Notes: generated from the sequence alone by a model not told the origin. DNA of 64,000 bases from Pseudomonas sp. CC6-YY-74 (GCF_002025205.1 NZ_CP019947.1:1185501-1249500); one strand, 5' to 3'. Shown: positions 55,286 through 64,000, counted from the stretch's first letter. Numbers and translations: made by a program.

Positions 55286-55864
55286 TCAGTTACCGAGCAT
55301 GTCGTGCATGGCGATGATCTGTTCGGCGACTTGGAGCAGTTTCTGCTGACGACTCATGGCCTGGCGGCGCATCAGGGTGTAGGCCTCTTCCTCGTTGCAA
55401 CTTTTCATCTTCATCAGCAGGCCTTTGGCCAGCTCGATGCGTTTGCGCTCGGCCAGCTGCGCGTCGCGGGCCTGCAGTTGTGCGCGCAGCGCCTGATCAC
55501 TCTCGAAGCGGGCCATGGCCACGTCGAGTATCGGTTGCAGGCGTTGAGCGTGGATGCCTTCGACGATATAGGCACTGACCCCAGACTGAATGGCCTGGCG
55601 CATTACGCCAGGGTCGTGTTCGTCGGTGAACATGACGATCGGGCGCGGCTGATCACGGCTGACCAGTACCACTTGCTCCATCACGTCACGACTGGGGGAT
55701 TCGGTGTCGATCAGGATCACATCGGGGCGTACCGCCTCGACGCGTTCGGGCAGGTCGATGGTCAAGCCGGATTCGTCGATCACTTCGAAACCGGCTTCGA
55801 TCAGCGCGGCTTTCAGGCGACCGACCTTCTTCGGGGTGTCGTTGATCAATAGGATGCGCAGCAT
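55286..55864 (-). CDS. nasT: NasT, ANTAR-domain antiterminator of nitrate assimilation
   Basis: The 192-residue regulator has a receiver-like N domain (LRILLINDTPKK; Asp53 in LIDTESP) and a C-terminal ANTAR RNA-binding domain (ERKRIELAKGLLMKMKSCNE ... RQQKLLQVAEQI). With NasS it senses nitrate or nitrite: free NasT binds leader hairpins and stops the terminator from forming. Three matching leaders occur in this window (19726, 23243 and 37381). It follows nasS by 20 bp. Confidence 0.95.
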   Translation of the reverse strand: MLRILLINDTPKKVGRLKAALIEAGFEVIDESGLTIDLPERVEAVRPDVILIDTESPSRDVMEQVVLVSRDQPRPIVMFTDEHDPGVMRQAIQSGVSAYIVEGIHAQRLQPILDVAMARFESDQALRAQLQARDAQLAERKRIELAKGLLMKMKSCNEEEAYTLMRRQAMSRQQKLLQVAEQIIAMHDMLGN

Positions 55865-55884
55865 AGGGGTGATTCTCCGGGCAA

Positions 55885-57096
55885 TTACAGGGCGACAACG
55901 TCGCTATCGACCAAGGCGTGGAGGTTAAAGCTGCGGGCATAGCCAGCCGGATCTGAGCCATCCCAAGTCTTGCCATCGAGCAACGTAGCGCTGCGTTGTT
56001 CGGTCGGCACCCTGATATTCAAAGCCTCCGCCGCTTGGCGGTAGAGGTCAAGCTGTTGTACCTGGCGGGCGATACCGAGGTAATCGGGGTCGTCGCGCAG
56101 CAGGCCCCAGCGGCGAAACTGGGTCATGAACCACATGCCGTCGGAGAGGTAGGGCATGTTGACTGCGCCGTCGGCGTGAAAGCGCAGCGGGTGCGGGTCC
56201 AGCCAGGCATGGCCAAGACCATCCTGATACTGGCCGAGGAAGCGCGGCTGAATGGCGCTCAGAGGCGCATCCACATAGTCATTGCCGCTGAGCAATTGCG
56301 CGGTGCTGCGCTTGTTCTCTTCGTTCTCGTCGATGAAGCGGCTGGCCTCCAGCACGGCCATCACCAAGGCGCGGGCGGTATTGGGATGTTGCTCGACAAA
56401 GGCGCGGGTACAGCCGAGGACCTTTTCCGGGTGGTCGGGCCAGATCGACTGGGTAGTGGCCAGGGTGAATCCGAGGTTTTCATCGACCGCCTGGGCACAC
56501 CAAGGCTCGCCCGCGCAGAAGCCGTCGATGCGCCGGGCTTTGAGATGAGCGACCATCTGTGGCGGTGGCACCACCACGCTATCGACATCGTTGAGTGGGT
56601 GAATGCCCTGACTGGCCAGCCAGTAGTAGAGCCACATGGCATGGGTGCCGGTGGGTAGCGTCTGAGCGAAGGTCAGTCTTGCGCCTTTTTGGTGCGCGTG
56701 CAGATTTAGTGCGTCGCTTGTGGTCACACCAGCGAATTGCAGTGCATGTGACAGGTTGATGCTCTGACCGTTCTGGTTCAGGCCCATCAACACCGCCATG
56801 TCGGTAGCCGGCGCGCCGCCAAGGCCAAGCTGCACGCCATAAATCAGGCCATAAAGGCTGTGCGCGGCATCTAGCTCGCCACTGAGCAGTTTGTCGCGCA
56901 GGCTTGCCCAGGACGCCTGGCGCTGCAGGTTGATGGTTAACCCATATTTCTCGGCGAAGCCCTGGGTGGCGGCGACAATCACCGACGCGGCATCAGTCAG
57001 GGCCATAAAGCCCACGTTCAGTACGCGCTTTTCCGGAGCCTCGCTGCCGGCAGGCCAGGCCTGTGTATCGATACGGCTGTGTGTATGCTCGCTCAT
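55885..57096 (-). CDS. nasS: NasS, nitrate/nitrite-sensing partner of NasT
   Basis: The 403-residue protein is a NrtA-like periplasmic-binding fold without a signal peptide, as expected for the cytoplasmic nitrate sensor NasS, which holds NasT inactive until nitrate or nitrite binds. Family segments are VLNVGFMALTDAASVIVAATQ at the start, DGFCAGEPWCAQAVD near residue 195 and LSDGMWFMTQFRRWG near residue 318. The ATG at 57096 fits. It heads nasS-nasT. Confidence 0.93.
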   Translation of the reverse strand: MSEHTHSRIDTQAWPAGSEAPEKRVLNVGFMALTDAASVIVAATQGFAEKYGLTINLQRQASWASLRDKLLSGELDAAHSLYGLIYGVQLGLGGAPATDMAVLMGLNQNGQSINLSHALQFAGVTTSDALNLHAHQKGARLTFAQTLPTGTHAMWLYYWLASQGIHPLNDVDSVVVPPPQMVAHLKARRIDGFCAGEPWCAQAVDENLGFTLATTQSIWPDHPEKVLGCTRAFVEQHPNTARALVMAVLEASRFIDENEENKRSTAQLLSGNDYVDAPLSAIQPRFLGQYQDGLGHAWLDPHPLRFHADGAVNMPYLSDGMWFMTQFRRWGLLRDDPDYLGIARQVQQLDLYRQAAEALNIRVPTEQRSATLLDGKTWDGSDPAGYARSFNLHALVDSDVVAL

Positions 57097-57296
57097 GGCG
57101 CTTTTCCCAGATCAACACAAAAAGGTGCCGCACCAAGCTGCATGACCCAGCGATTGGAGCGACACCATTGTCTATTCAGCCGTTGGAAGGGCTCTGTTAC
57201 CTGGGGTTAAGCAAGTGATATGCCAGTACCCGAGATGTGCTGGCGGAACTGTGGCTGGCGTACGGCAATGCTATGGCCGCTATGAGCAAACCGCGC

Positions 57297-57506
57297 TCAA
57301 CGTTCGAGCATCTGCTTGATGTTGCTTTGCGGGATCTGCTGCTCGCGGCCTTCGCTGTCGGTGAACTCGCTCATGCCGGTGTCTTTATCCAGGCGAGGCT
57401 TGCCATCGCTGGTCAGCATCTGGCCATCGCTGGTGGTGATGCTGTATTCGCTGCTGCAGCCGGCCAGGGCGAAAGCGCATACAGCCGCGATAAGCCAGAT
57501 TTTCAT
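57297..57506 (-). CDS. YgdI/YgdR-family small lipoprotein (DUF903)
   Basis: The 69-residue precursor has a lipoprotein signal with lipobox LAGC (acylated Cys16) and a mature part resembling DUF903: EYSITTSDGQMLTSDGKP followed by GREQQIPQSNIKQM. Function unknown; such proteins attach to a membrane, often the outer one. It stands alone between nasS and acnB. Confidence 0.88.
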   Translation of the reverse strand: MKIWLIAAVCAFALAGCSSEYSITTSDGQMLTSDGKPRLDKDTGMSEFTDSEGREQQIPQSNIKQMLER

Positions 57507-57592
57507 GAATGGCTTCGTATGCTGGGAGTGAGGCCGCTGTTACCCCCGCTTGAAAAAGGTAGTTGCTGGGCATCACCTGCAAGGGCTTCAGA

Positions 57593-57621
57593 AAAGAAAA
57601 AGCCCCGCACGATGGCGGGCT
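57593..57621 (-). terminator. Intrinsic terminator of acnB
   Basis: On the minus strand, AGCCCGC-CATC-GTGCGGGGCT runs into TTTTTCTTTTC, about 30 bp after the acnB stop. Confidence 0.9.
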
Positions 57622-57649
57622 CTTCTTGCTGCGTTGTTGCGTTGTTGCG

Positions 57650-60259
57650 TTAGGCTTGAACGACCGGGATATTGGCGTTCGCTGCAGCTTCACGGAACTC
57701 GGCGATCTGGTCGAAACTCAGGTAGCGATAGACATCGGCTGCCATGGTGTCGATTTCCTTCGCGTAGACCATGTACTCCTCGACGGTCGGCAGTTTGCCG
57801 GTGATCGCCGCAACCGCAGCCAACTCGGCCGAAGCCAGGTAGACGTTGGCACCATCGCCCAGACGGTTGGGGAAGTTACGGGTCGACGTCGATACCACGG
57901 TGGAGTTCGCCTCAACGCGTGCCTGGTTACCCATGCACAGCGAGCAGCCAGGCATTTCCAGACGCGCACCGGCTTTGCCGTAGATCTCGTAGTAGCCTTC
58001 TTCGGTGAGCTGATGCTGGTCCATCTTGGTCGGCGGCGACAGCCACAGGCGTGTCGGCAGGGAGCCTTCGACTTTTTCCAGCAACTTGCCGGCTGCGCGG
58101 AAGTGACCAATGTTGGTCATGCACGAGCCGATGAACACTTCGTCGATCTTTTCGCCTTGAACGCTGGACAGCAGACGGGCGTCGTCCGGGTCGTTCGGGG
58201 CGCAGAGGACCGGCTCGTTGATATCGGCCAGATCGATTTCGATGATCTCGGCGTACTCGGCATCCTTGTCGGCAGTCATCAGCTTAGGATCGGCCAACCA
58301 GGCTTCCATCGCCTGAGCGCGACGTTCCATGGTGCGTGCATCGCCGTAGCCTTCGCTGATCATCCAGCGCAGCAGGGTGATGTTCGAACGCAGGTACTCG
58401 GCGATGGCTTTTTCCGGCAGCTTGATGGTGCAACCAGCAGCCGAACGCTCGGCCGAGGCGTCGGACAGTTCGAACGCTTGCTCTACAGTCAGCTCGTCCA
58501 GGCCTTCGATCTCGAGGATGCGGCCGGAGAAGGCGTTGATCTTGCCTTTCTTCTCGACGGTCAGCAGGCCTTTCTGGATGGCTGCGTAAGGAATGGCATG
58601 CACCAGGTCACGCAGGGTGATGCCCGGTTGCAGCTTACCTTTGAAGCGCACCAGGATGGACTCTGGCATGTCCAGCGGCATGACGCCGGTGGCTGCGGCG
58701 AAGGCTACCAGGCCAGAACCGGCCGGGAAGGAGATGCCCATCGGGAAGCGGGTGTGCGAGTCACCACCGGTACCGACGGTGTCCGGCAGCAGCATGCGGT
58801 TCAACCAGCTGTGGATGATGCCGTCGCCAGGACGCAGGGACACGCCGCCACGGGTGCGGATGAAGTCCGGCAGGGTGTGGTGGGTGGTCACGTCGATCGG
58901 CTTCGGGTAAGCCGCGGTGTGGCAGAACGACTGCATGACCAGGTCGGCGGAGAAGCCCAGGCAAGCCAGGTCTTTCAGCTCGTCACGGGTCATCGGGCCA
59001 GTGGTGTCCTGGGAACCGACGGTGGTCATCTTCGGTTCGCAGTAGGTGCCAGGGCGTACACCTTGACCTTCAGCCAGACCGCAGGCTTTGCCGACCATCT
59101 TCTGCGCCAGGGTAAAGCCCTTGGTGCTGACAGCCGGAGGCTCAGGCAGTTTGAACAGGTCGGTTGGGCCCAGGCCGAGTTCGGCACGGGCTTTCTCGGT
59201 CAGGCCACGGCCGATGATCAGCGGGATACGGCCGCCAGCGCGAACTTCGTCGAGCAGTACCGGGGTCTTCATCTCGAAGTTGGTGAGAACCTCGTCAGTA
59301 CCGTGCTTGCAGACTTTGCCCGCATGCGGGTACAGGTCGATCACGTCGCCCATGTGCATGTTCGATACATCGAACTCGATCGGCAGAGCGCCGGCGTCTT
59401 CCATGGTGTTGTAGAAGATCGGAGCAATCTTGTTGCCGAAGCAGAAACCGCCAGCGCGCTTGTTTGGCACGTTCGGTACGTCGTCGCCGAAGAACCACAG
59501 CACCGAGTTGGTGGCGGATTTGCGCGAGGAGCCGGTACCGACCACGTCACCCACATAAGCGATAGGGAAGCCTTCGCCACGCATGGTTTCGATTTGCTGC
59601 ATCGGGCCAGTGACGCCTTGCTCGTCCGGCACGATGCCGTCACGGGCCATTTTCAGCATGGCCAGGGCGTGCAGCGGGATATCCGGGCGCGACCAGGCAT
59701 CAGGCGCAGGGGAGAGGTCGTCGGTGTTGGTTTCGCCGGTGACCTTGAATACGCGCAGGCTGATCTTGTCGGCCAGGGTCGGGCGGTTCTTGAACCACTC
59801 GCCATCGGCCCAGGACTGCAGTACGCCTTGAGCGAGAGCGTTGCCGTTCTTGGCTTTTTCCGCGACGTCATGGAAGGCGTCGAACATCAGCAGGGTGTGC
59901 TTTAGTTGGGCGGCAGTTGTAGCCGCCAGTTCGCTGTCGTCGAGCAACTCAACCAGGGTGGCAATGTTGTAGCCGCCCTGCATGGTGCCGAGCAGTTCGA
60001 CGGCGTGTTGCTTGTCGATCAGCGGGGAAGAGGCTTCGCCTTTGGCGACGGCAGAGAGGAAGCCGGCCTTGACGTAGGCGGCTTCGTCCACGCCTGGCGG
60101 TACGCGGTTGGTGATCAGGTCGAGGAGAAAGGCGTCTTCGCCAACCGGCGGGTTCTTCAGCAGCTCGATCAGGCCTGCGGTTTGTTCGGCGTTCAGCGGC
60201 TGGGGCACGATACCCTGAGCGGCACGCTCTGCTACGTGTATGCGATAGGCTTCAAGCAC
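57650..60259 (-). CDS. acnB: AcnB, aconitate hydratase B / 2-methylisocitrate dehydratase
   Basis: The 869-residue iron-sulfur enzyme converts citrate to isocitrate in the TCA cycle and can act on 2-methylisocitrate, linking to the prp genes at the other end. The AcnB-specific N-terminal HEAT-like domain (NAEQTAGLIELLKNPP, RVPPGVDEAAYVKAGF) is followed by the swivel domain and the catalytic part with GGDSHTRFPMG, IGSCMTNIGHF and GCSLCMGNQARV (cluster cysteines). A GTG at 60259 with GAGGG upstream gives the conserved MLEAYR start and family length; an ATG five codons earlier is possible. The terminator follows directly. Confidence 0.96.
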   Translation of the reverse strand: MLEAYRIHVAERAAQGIVPQPLNAEQTAGLIELLKNPPVGEDAFLLDLITNRVPPGVDEAAYVKAGFLSAVAKGEASSPLIDKQHAVELLGTMQGGYNIATLVELLDDSELAATTAAQLKHTLLMFDAFHDVAEKAKNGNALAQGVLQSWADGEWFKNRPTLADKISLRVFKVTGETNTDDLSPAPDAWSRPDIPLHALAMLKMARDGIVPDEQGVTGPMQQIETMRGEGFPIAYVGDVVGTGSSRKSATNSVLWFFGDDVPNVPNKRAGGFCFGNKIAPIFYNTMEDAGALPIEFDVSNMHMGDVIDLYPHAGKVCKHGTDEVLTNFEMKTPVLLDEVRAGGRIPLIIGRGLTEKARAELGLGPTDLFKLPEPPAVSTKGFTLAQKMVGKACGLAEGQGVRPGTYCEPKMTTVGSQDTTGPMTRDELKDLACLGFSADLVMQSFCHTAAYPKPIDVTTHHTLPDFIRTRGGVSLRPGDGIIHSWLNRMLLPDTVGTGGDSHTRFPMGISFPAGSGLVAFAAATGVMPLDMPESILVRFKGKLQPGITLRDLVHAIPYAAIQKGLLTVEKKGKINAFSGRILEIEGLDELTVEQAFELSDASAERSAAGCTIKLPEKAIAEYLRSNITLLRWMISEGYGDARTMERRAQAMEAWLADPKLMTADKDAEYAEIIEIDLADINEPVLCAPNDPDDARLLSSVQGEKIDEVFIGSCMTNIGHFRAAGKLLEKVEGSLPTRLWLSPPTKMDQHQLTEEGYYEIYGKAGARLEMPGCSLCMGNQARVEANSTVVSTSTRNFPNRLGDGANVYLASAELAAVAAITGKLPTVEEYMVYAKEIDTMAADVYRYLSFDQIAEFREAAANANIPVVQA

Positions 60260-60809
60260 AGTTATTACCCTCATCAGTGGTCCCAAAGGGTTGTCCGGGA
60301 CGCGATCCAGAAAACCCTGAACCAGGCGCTTCGTGGCTTTATGGGCCCCTCAGCCGAGGTTTCAGAGGTTTCTTGCAGAAGCTGTTTTCAAAGTTTTACG
60401 CCGGCAGGACGGTTTGATGAGGGCTGACGCAGACACTTGAACGGGCGTTCCAAGGGCCTGCGTCAACATCGTACCTGCAGGATCGACTGTGCTCGTGACG
60501 CTTTGAAAACAGCTTCCAACGGACATTGGTGCCTATAAAAGGCGGGCCGATTCTACTGGAAAGCGTTGATAAAGTTAAGCTAAAGCCCCGCGGCGAGCAG
60601 GCTAGGTAAATTGCTTATCTGCAAAGGGGAGATGTAGAGATCGTCGGTGAAAAGCCGAGCTTCCCTAGGGTTAAGGTGACTATCCGCTCGTTTATCCATG
60701 CTGCAAGCAAGCGCGCGGTGGTTTTCATCGGGTCTGTCGACAGGGGTGAACTGACTTAGACAAAGGGCTAACATGCCTGCCTTTCCGCCAGTATGTATCC
60801 ATCCTTACC
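60260..60809. other. Long acnB upstream region
   Basis: 550 bp between acnB and the DUF1289 gene with no gene I can support. It holds the inverted-repeat element at 60378-60516 and must hold the acnB promoter. No Fur, Anr or sigma-54 site was recognised. Confidence 0.55.
60378..60516. repeat. 139-bp inverted-repeat element upstream of acnB
   Basis: Outer arms GAAGCTGTTTTCAAAG (60378-60393) and CTTTGAAAACAGCTTC (60501-60516) are perfect 16-bp complements. Between them lies a 41-base nested hairpin (60425-60465): TGACGCAG / CTGCGTCA outside, CTTG-AACG / CGTT-C-CAAG inside. The element could be a small RNA, an mRNA leader fold or a small mobile repeat. No target-site duplication was seen. Confidence 0.7.
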
Positions 60810-61286
60810 ATGTCCAATCAGCGCATCAAGACCCCGTGCGTCGGCCTTTGCTCCACTGTCTACGGTGACGTGGTGTGCCGTGGCTGCAAGCGCTTTCACC
60901 ATGAAGTGATTAACTGGAACAGCTATAGCGACGAGGAAAAATACGCGGTCTGGCTGCGCCTCGAGGTGTTGTTGGTGCAGGTGATGACGGCAAAGCTGGA
61001 AGTCTTCGATGCTGCGCGCCTGCGCAGCCAGTTGGAGCAACGGAAAATTCGTTTCGTACCGCATCAGTCGCCTTATTGCTGGGCATACCAGCTAATTGCC
61101 CGCGGCGCACGAGCGATCAATCAGCTGGACGCTTACGGCATGGTGTTACTGCCCGAGTTTCGCGACTGGACCCTTCCCGAGTTGCGTGATGCCATCGATC
61201 GCGAATTTTTCCTGCTCTCCGAGGCGCACTACGAGCGCTACATCGCGCCGAAGTTCATGCGCGAGGGCTTGCAGCCGCGCCTCTGA
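60810..61286 (+). CDS. DUF1289-containing protein
   Basis: The 158-residue soluble protein has an N-terminal DUF1289 domain with the cysteines of TPCVGLCS and CRGCKRF (about residues 8-30), a likely metal-binding knuckle, followed by a family-specific C-terminal region rich in Arg and Glu. Function unknown. A protein of this type sits between acnB and usp in P. aeruginosa (PA1788, from memory). The ATG at 60810 was chosen as the first start before the cysteines. Confidence 0.85.
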   Translation: MSNQRIKTPCVGLCSTVYGDVVCRGCKRFHHEVINWNSYSDEEKYAVWLRLEVLLVQVMTAKLEVFDAARLRSQLEQRKIRFVPHQSPYCWAYQLIARGARAINQLDAYGMVLLPEFRDWTLPELRDAIDREFFLLSEAHYERYIAPKFMREGLQPRL

Positions 61287-61331
61287 TGATTGCCTAGAGC
61301 CAAGGGGCAGTCTGCAAACAGAATTGGTTGT

Positions 61332-62240
61332 TCACTGCGAAACCCTGTGGATGGCCTCGCTCGGTGCTTGCTGGAATTCCTCGTAGGGCTCCAGTAAATG
61401 GACTGCGTGGTCGTGAGGCTTCAGAACCAGTAGATCGCTGTCGAGGCGGTCGAGTATCGCTTCGGCCGTATTGCCTATCAGCATTCCAGCAAGACCATTG
61501 CGTGCGACGGTGCCAATGACGGTGACGGCGATCTCCAGTTGATGGGCGATTTGCAGGATTAGCGCCTTGGCAGGCCCTTCGCCAATGTGCAGCTGATAAT
61601 CGTGGAGCTGATATTCCTCTTTGAACCAGCGGCTTGCCTCGAGACAGTGGGCCGCCTGGCCGTCGTAGCGAGGCGCGCTGGAGTCAGCTGCGGAAAAGAG
61701 TGTTGCCGGGTAGGCACTGACCGCATGGGTGGAGCCGCCGATCAATGCGGCGAGATCGACTGCATGGCCCATGATGCTGCCTTGCAGATCACGATGCTGG
61801 TTCTCGGCGTTTTCTATATCCATGGCAGCCAGCACCCGGCCGCCATTCCAGGGCCGCGCGGTCTTGGTCAGCAATACCGGAACCGGGGATTGACGAAGCA
61901 GCCGCCAATCCTCAGGAATGACCAGGTGCTTGGTCCACAGGCTATCGGGGTAATGCTGCTTGATCAGCAAGTCGCAAGAGTGGGTTTGAAGGGTGGTGAG
62001 AATTGCGTCTGTTGGTTGCGAATGGTCGCAGTTGATCTGTTGCGTGGAGACAACAAAGCCCTCACCGCTGAGCTGTTTGCTAAGGTGCCGGAGGAACGGT
62101 GCATGCTCGCGCTGGTTGTCACAAAGCACTAAGTGGATTTCTGCGTGAATACCCGTGGCGATGTGCTTGGCGCGTCTCAATGGAAGGCTGTCGGGTTGCT
62201 CGGGATTGAGCACCACCAGGATGCGGCGAATGCTATGCAT
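61332..62240 (-). CDS. Universal stress protein, tandem UspA domains
   Basis: The 302-residue protein has two Usp domains; the first starts RRILVVLNPEQPDSLPLRRA and the second contains VIGTVARNGLAGMLIGNTAE (about residues 260-280), the family's nucleotide-binding G-x2-G-x9-G pattern near the C terminus. The ATG at 62240 gives the conserved start; the frame extends upstream without homology. It lies 248 bp after a closely related usp gene on the same strand, so they look like a duplicated pair. Confidence 0.9.
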   Translation of the reverse strand: MHSIRRILVVLNPEQPDSLPLRRAKHIATGIHAEIHLVLCDNQREHAPFLRHLSKQLSGEGFVVSTQQINCDHSQPTDAILTTLQTHSCDLLIKQHYPDSLWTKHLVIPEDWRLLRQSPVPVLLTKTARPWNGGRVLAAMDIENAENQHRDLQGSIMGHAVDLAALIGGSTHAVSAYPATLFSAADSSAPRYDGQAAHCLEASRWFKEEYQLHDYQLHIGEGPAKALILQIAHQLEIAVTVIGTVARNGLAGMLIGNTAEAILDRLDSDLLVLKPHDHAVHLLEPYEEFQQAPSEAIHRVSQ

Positions 62241-62488
62241 GGCTATCTCCCAGACGATTCGATCTACACCACAGTGATTGTGATAGAGGCCGACCTCATG
62301 ATGCCGTGCAATGTGGGAGGTACTGCGAGCCTGAGTGCAACCTAAGCAGCATGGTAGATACTCAGCACTTTTTCCTTGCCGTATGTCGGCTGGTTGCAGG
62401 GCCGCCGCCAAGCGGTGCTAGTGCCGTTGCACTCGCGCAGGTGGGCGGCAGGCAGCAAGCCGCCTGCAGGCGGCTTGGGTGGTGGGGG

Positions 62489-63352
62489 TCAGTGCTGTGC
62501 CACCAGTTCTTCCAGGTGGGCGATGATGTCGTCGGGCTTAAGCACTAGGACGTCACAATCCAGCGCGTCAAGGATCACCTCGGCAGTGTTGCCGATCAGC
62601 GCCCCGGACAGTCCGGTGCGCGCCACTGTGCCGATCACGGTCACGGCGGCATTCAGTTGATGAGCGATTTGCGGAATCAGCGCATCGGCCGGGCCTTCGG
62701 CGATATGCAGGCGCTCCTCGGCAATGTCGTATTCGGCCTGGAAGGCTTTGCACTGCTCGCGATAACGCGCCTCGATGGTCTCTTTCAGCTGGAAGGTCGG
62801 GTCTGCGGCCGACAGCATCGGCGCAGGATGGGCGCTGATTACATGCAGGCTGGCCTTGGCCAGCGCGGCAATGTCGTAGCCGTAGTTGATGATGCTGTTG
62901 TGCAGGGTACGGTGTTCACCGTCGGCGTTACCGACATCGACCGCTGCGAGTATGGTGCCGCCAGTCCAGGATTTGTCGGTTTTCACCATCAGCACCGGGG
63001 CCGGGCAATAACGCAGCAGTTTCCAGTCGTCTGGAGTGAGCAGGGCTTTTTTCAGCGGGTTGTCGGGAAAGTGCTGCTTGATCACCAGGCCGCAACCTTC
63101 GGCCTGCTGCACGCTGATGATGGTCTGGTGCAGGTTTTCATGCCAAGCCTGCTGGCTGGAGGTGGTGTATCCCTCTTTATCGAGCGTGGCGCACAGGTCA
63201 CTGAGATAAGTCGAGTGGTCATGCTTCTTGCCGCAGACCAGCAAGTGCAGGTGCGATTGCGTCACGCCAGCAATCAATTTGGCCCGCTTGAGTGCCAAGC
63301 CTTCGGGTCGCTCTGGTTCCATGACGACTAAAATGTTGCGAATGGCTTGCAT
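62489..63352 (-). CDS. Universal stress protein, tandem UspA domains
   Basis: The 287-residue paralogue of the next gene downstream has RNILVVMEPERPEGLALKRA at the start and VIGTVARTGLSGALIGNTAE near residues 240-260, with the nucleotide-loop glycines intact. It matches the Usp at PA1789 in position (from memory). Several Pseudomonas Usp proteins support anaerobic survival under ANR control; a near-perfect ANR box 82 bp upstream (63434) fits that. The ATG at 63352 is the natural start. Confidence 0.92.
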   Translation of the reverse strand: MQAIRNILVVMEPERPEGLALKRAKLIAGVTQSHLHLLVCGKKHDHSTYLSDLCATLDKEGYTTSSQQAWHENLHQTIISVQQAEGCGLVIKQHFPDNPLKKALLTPDDWKLLRYCPAPVLMVKTDKSWTGGTILAAVDVGNADGEHRTLHNSIINYGYDIAALAKASLHVISAHPAPMLSAADPTFQLKETIEARYREQCKAFQAEYDIAEERLHIAEGPADALIPQIAHQLNAAVTVIGTVARTGLSGALIGNTAEVILDALDCDVLVLKPDDIIAHLEELVAQH

Positions 63353-63433
63353 GTTCGTCTCCGTCCGAAGTGGGTTGTGACTCGTAACAATTAACTATAG
63401 GCACAGCATAGATGCAGCAACAGTGCTGTGTTG

Positions 63434-63447
63434 TTGACCGGTATCAA
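63434..63447 (-). promoter_or_regulatory. ANR/DNR-type box upstream of usp
   Basis: TTGACCGGTATCAA matches TTGAT-N4-ATCAA at nine of ten conserved positions, 82 bp before the usp start at 63352. It lies between the usp gene and miaE, which are divergent, so it could act on either. Confidence 0.65.
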
Positions 63448-63529
63448 CTGACCGGCTGGTCGCGCGCCGCTTCATTCGTATAATGGCCGGCCCGATTCGC
63501 CGGTTACCACCACCCACTGTCGTGAGCCT

Positions 63530-64000
63530 ATGCAACTGTTACCAGAAATCGAAGCCTTCCTGTTGTGCCCAACCCCCGATGCCTGGATTGCCCAAGCCTT
63601 GCAGAATCAGGACGTGATGCTGATAGATCACGCCAATTGCGAGAAGAAGGCCGCATCTACCGCGCTGACGCTGCTTTTCCGCTATATCGAGAAGGCCGAT
63701 TTGCAGCACAACCTGTCGCGTTTGGCCCGTGAAGAGTTGCGGCATTTCGAGCAGGTCGCAGCATTGATGAAGAAGCGCGGCATTGTCTATCGACCGGTCA
63801 GTGCCGCCCTGTATGCCCAGCGCTTGCACAAGAATATGCGCACCAGCGAACCGCACAAACTGGTGGACACCCTGATCGTCGGGGCTTTTATCGAGGCGCG
63901 ATCCTGTGAGCGGTTCTTTCGCCTGGCACCGCACTTGGACGAGGAGCTGGGGCAGTTCTACCGATCCTTGCTCAAGTCCGAGGCGCGGCATTACCAGGGT
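63530..64000 (+). CDS. miaE: MiaE, tRNA 2-methylthio-N6-isopentenyladenosine hydroxylase (N-terminal part)
   Basis: An open frame from the ATG at 63530 runs to the window end (157 codons). The sequence is that of MiaE, a non-haem diiron oxygenase that hydroxylates ms2i6A37 of tRNA using O2. Diiron ligands are visible in DHANCEKKAA, REELRHFEQ (the E-E-x-x-H type helix) and GAFIEARSCERF, and SLLKSEARHY begins the second E-x-x-H near the edge. The C-terminal end is missing from the window. It is divergent from the usp gene. Confidence 0.9.
   Translation, partial: MQLLPEIEAFLLCPTPDAWIAQALQNQDVMLIDHANCEKKAASTALTLLFRYIEKADLQHNLSRLAREELRHFEQVAALMKKRGIVYRPVSAALYAQRLHKNMRTSEPHKLVDTLIVGAFIEARSCERFFRLAPHLDEELGQFYRSLLKSEARHYQG

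Noticed and set aside
57563..59905. A 780-codon open frame on the plus strand opposite acnB
   Set aside because: It lies wholly opposite a certain gene, has low-complexity Gly/Gln/His/Arg composition and resembles no family; it is a by-product of high GC codon use.

Overview
The window reads as chromosomal DNA of a Pseudomonas species. The block cmaX-crfX-cmpX-sigX-oprF is a hallmark of that genus. The flanking order (ppsR, ppsA, an esterase, rraA-like; then cobA, nitrate reductase, nirD, nirB, a phosphatase-kinase, nasA, a PL7 lyase, nasT, nasS, acnB, DUF1289, usp) follows the PA1769-PA1789 order of P. aeruginosa PAO1 as I remember it. No rRNA, tRNA, CRISPR array, phage or transposase gene was seen. 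The first gene (acnD) and the last (miaE) are cut by the window edges.

Layout. 0-4.1 kb: 2-methylcitrate cycle genes acnD, prpF, prpD. 4.1-8.6 kb: ppsR and ppsA (divergent), then an alpha/beta hydrolase. 8.8-13.2 kb: rraA-like, cmaX, crfX, cmpX, sigX, oprF. 13.3-23.0 kb: nitrate assimilation on the minus strand (nasA transporter, PP2C-kinase fusion, nirB, nirD, nitrate reductase, cobA). 23.8-29.4 kb: a small membrane protein and a caa3-type cytochrome oxidase operon. 29.8-33.9 kb: reverse transsulfuration pair cbs/cgl, a thioesterase and a PL7 alginate lyase. 34.1-37.4 kb: ABC-type nitrate transporter (nrtA broken by two frameshifts, nrtB, nrtD-like). 37.8-50.7 kb: copper resistance (copSR, DUF2933, P-type ATPase, TlpA-like, PtrA-like, copA, copB, a cytochrome c and DUF411). 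51-55 kb: an unknown protein, a lipoprotein, alaC and a group II decarboxylase. 55.3-60.3 kb: nasT, nasS, a small lipoprotein and acnB. 60.8-64 kb: DUF1289 protein, two universal stress proteins, miaE.

How it works together. The strongest regulatory result is that three separate nitrate operons (nirB-nirD-reductase-cobA, nasA-kinase, nrtABD) share one promoter-leader design on the minus strand. Each has a well-spaced sigma-54 -24/-12 promoter, then a hairpin with an A1/G4 hexaloop, a second A1/G4 hexaloop hairpin, and an intrinsic terminator that reuses the bases of the second hairpin. This is the RNA target expected for the ANTAR antiterminator NasT, encoded with its nitrate sensor NasS at 55.3-57.1 kb. 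A second regulon is visible in the copper region: three near-identical CopR-type boxes lie before copR, the PtrA-like gene and copA, while the copper ATPase operon instead has a perfect ANR/DNR-type palindrome.

Oddities worth checking: single-base deletions that break nrtA twice and an AhpD-like gene once; a CtaC subunit carrying two tandem haem c domains; Met/His-rich tandem repeats in CopA (six 42-bp units) and in a copper-linked cytochrome c (five 54-bp units); and a 139-bp inverted-repeat element upstream of acnB.
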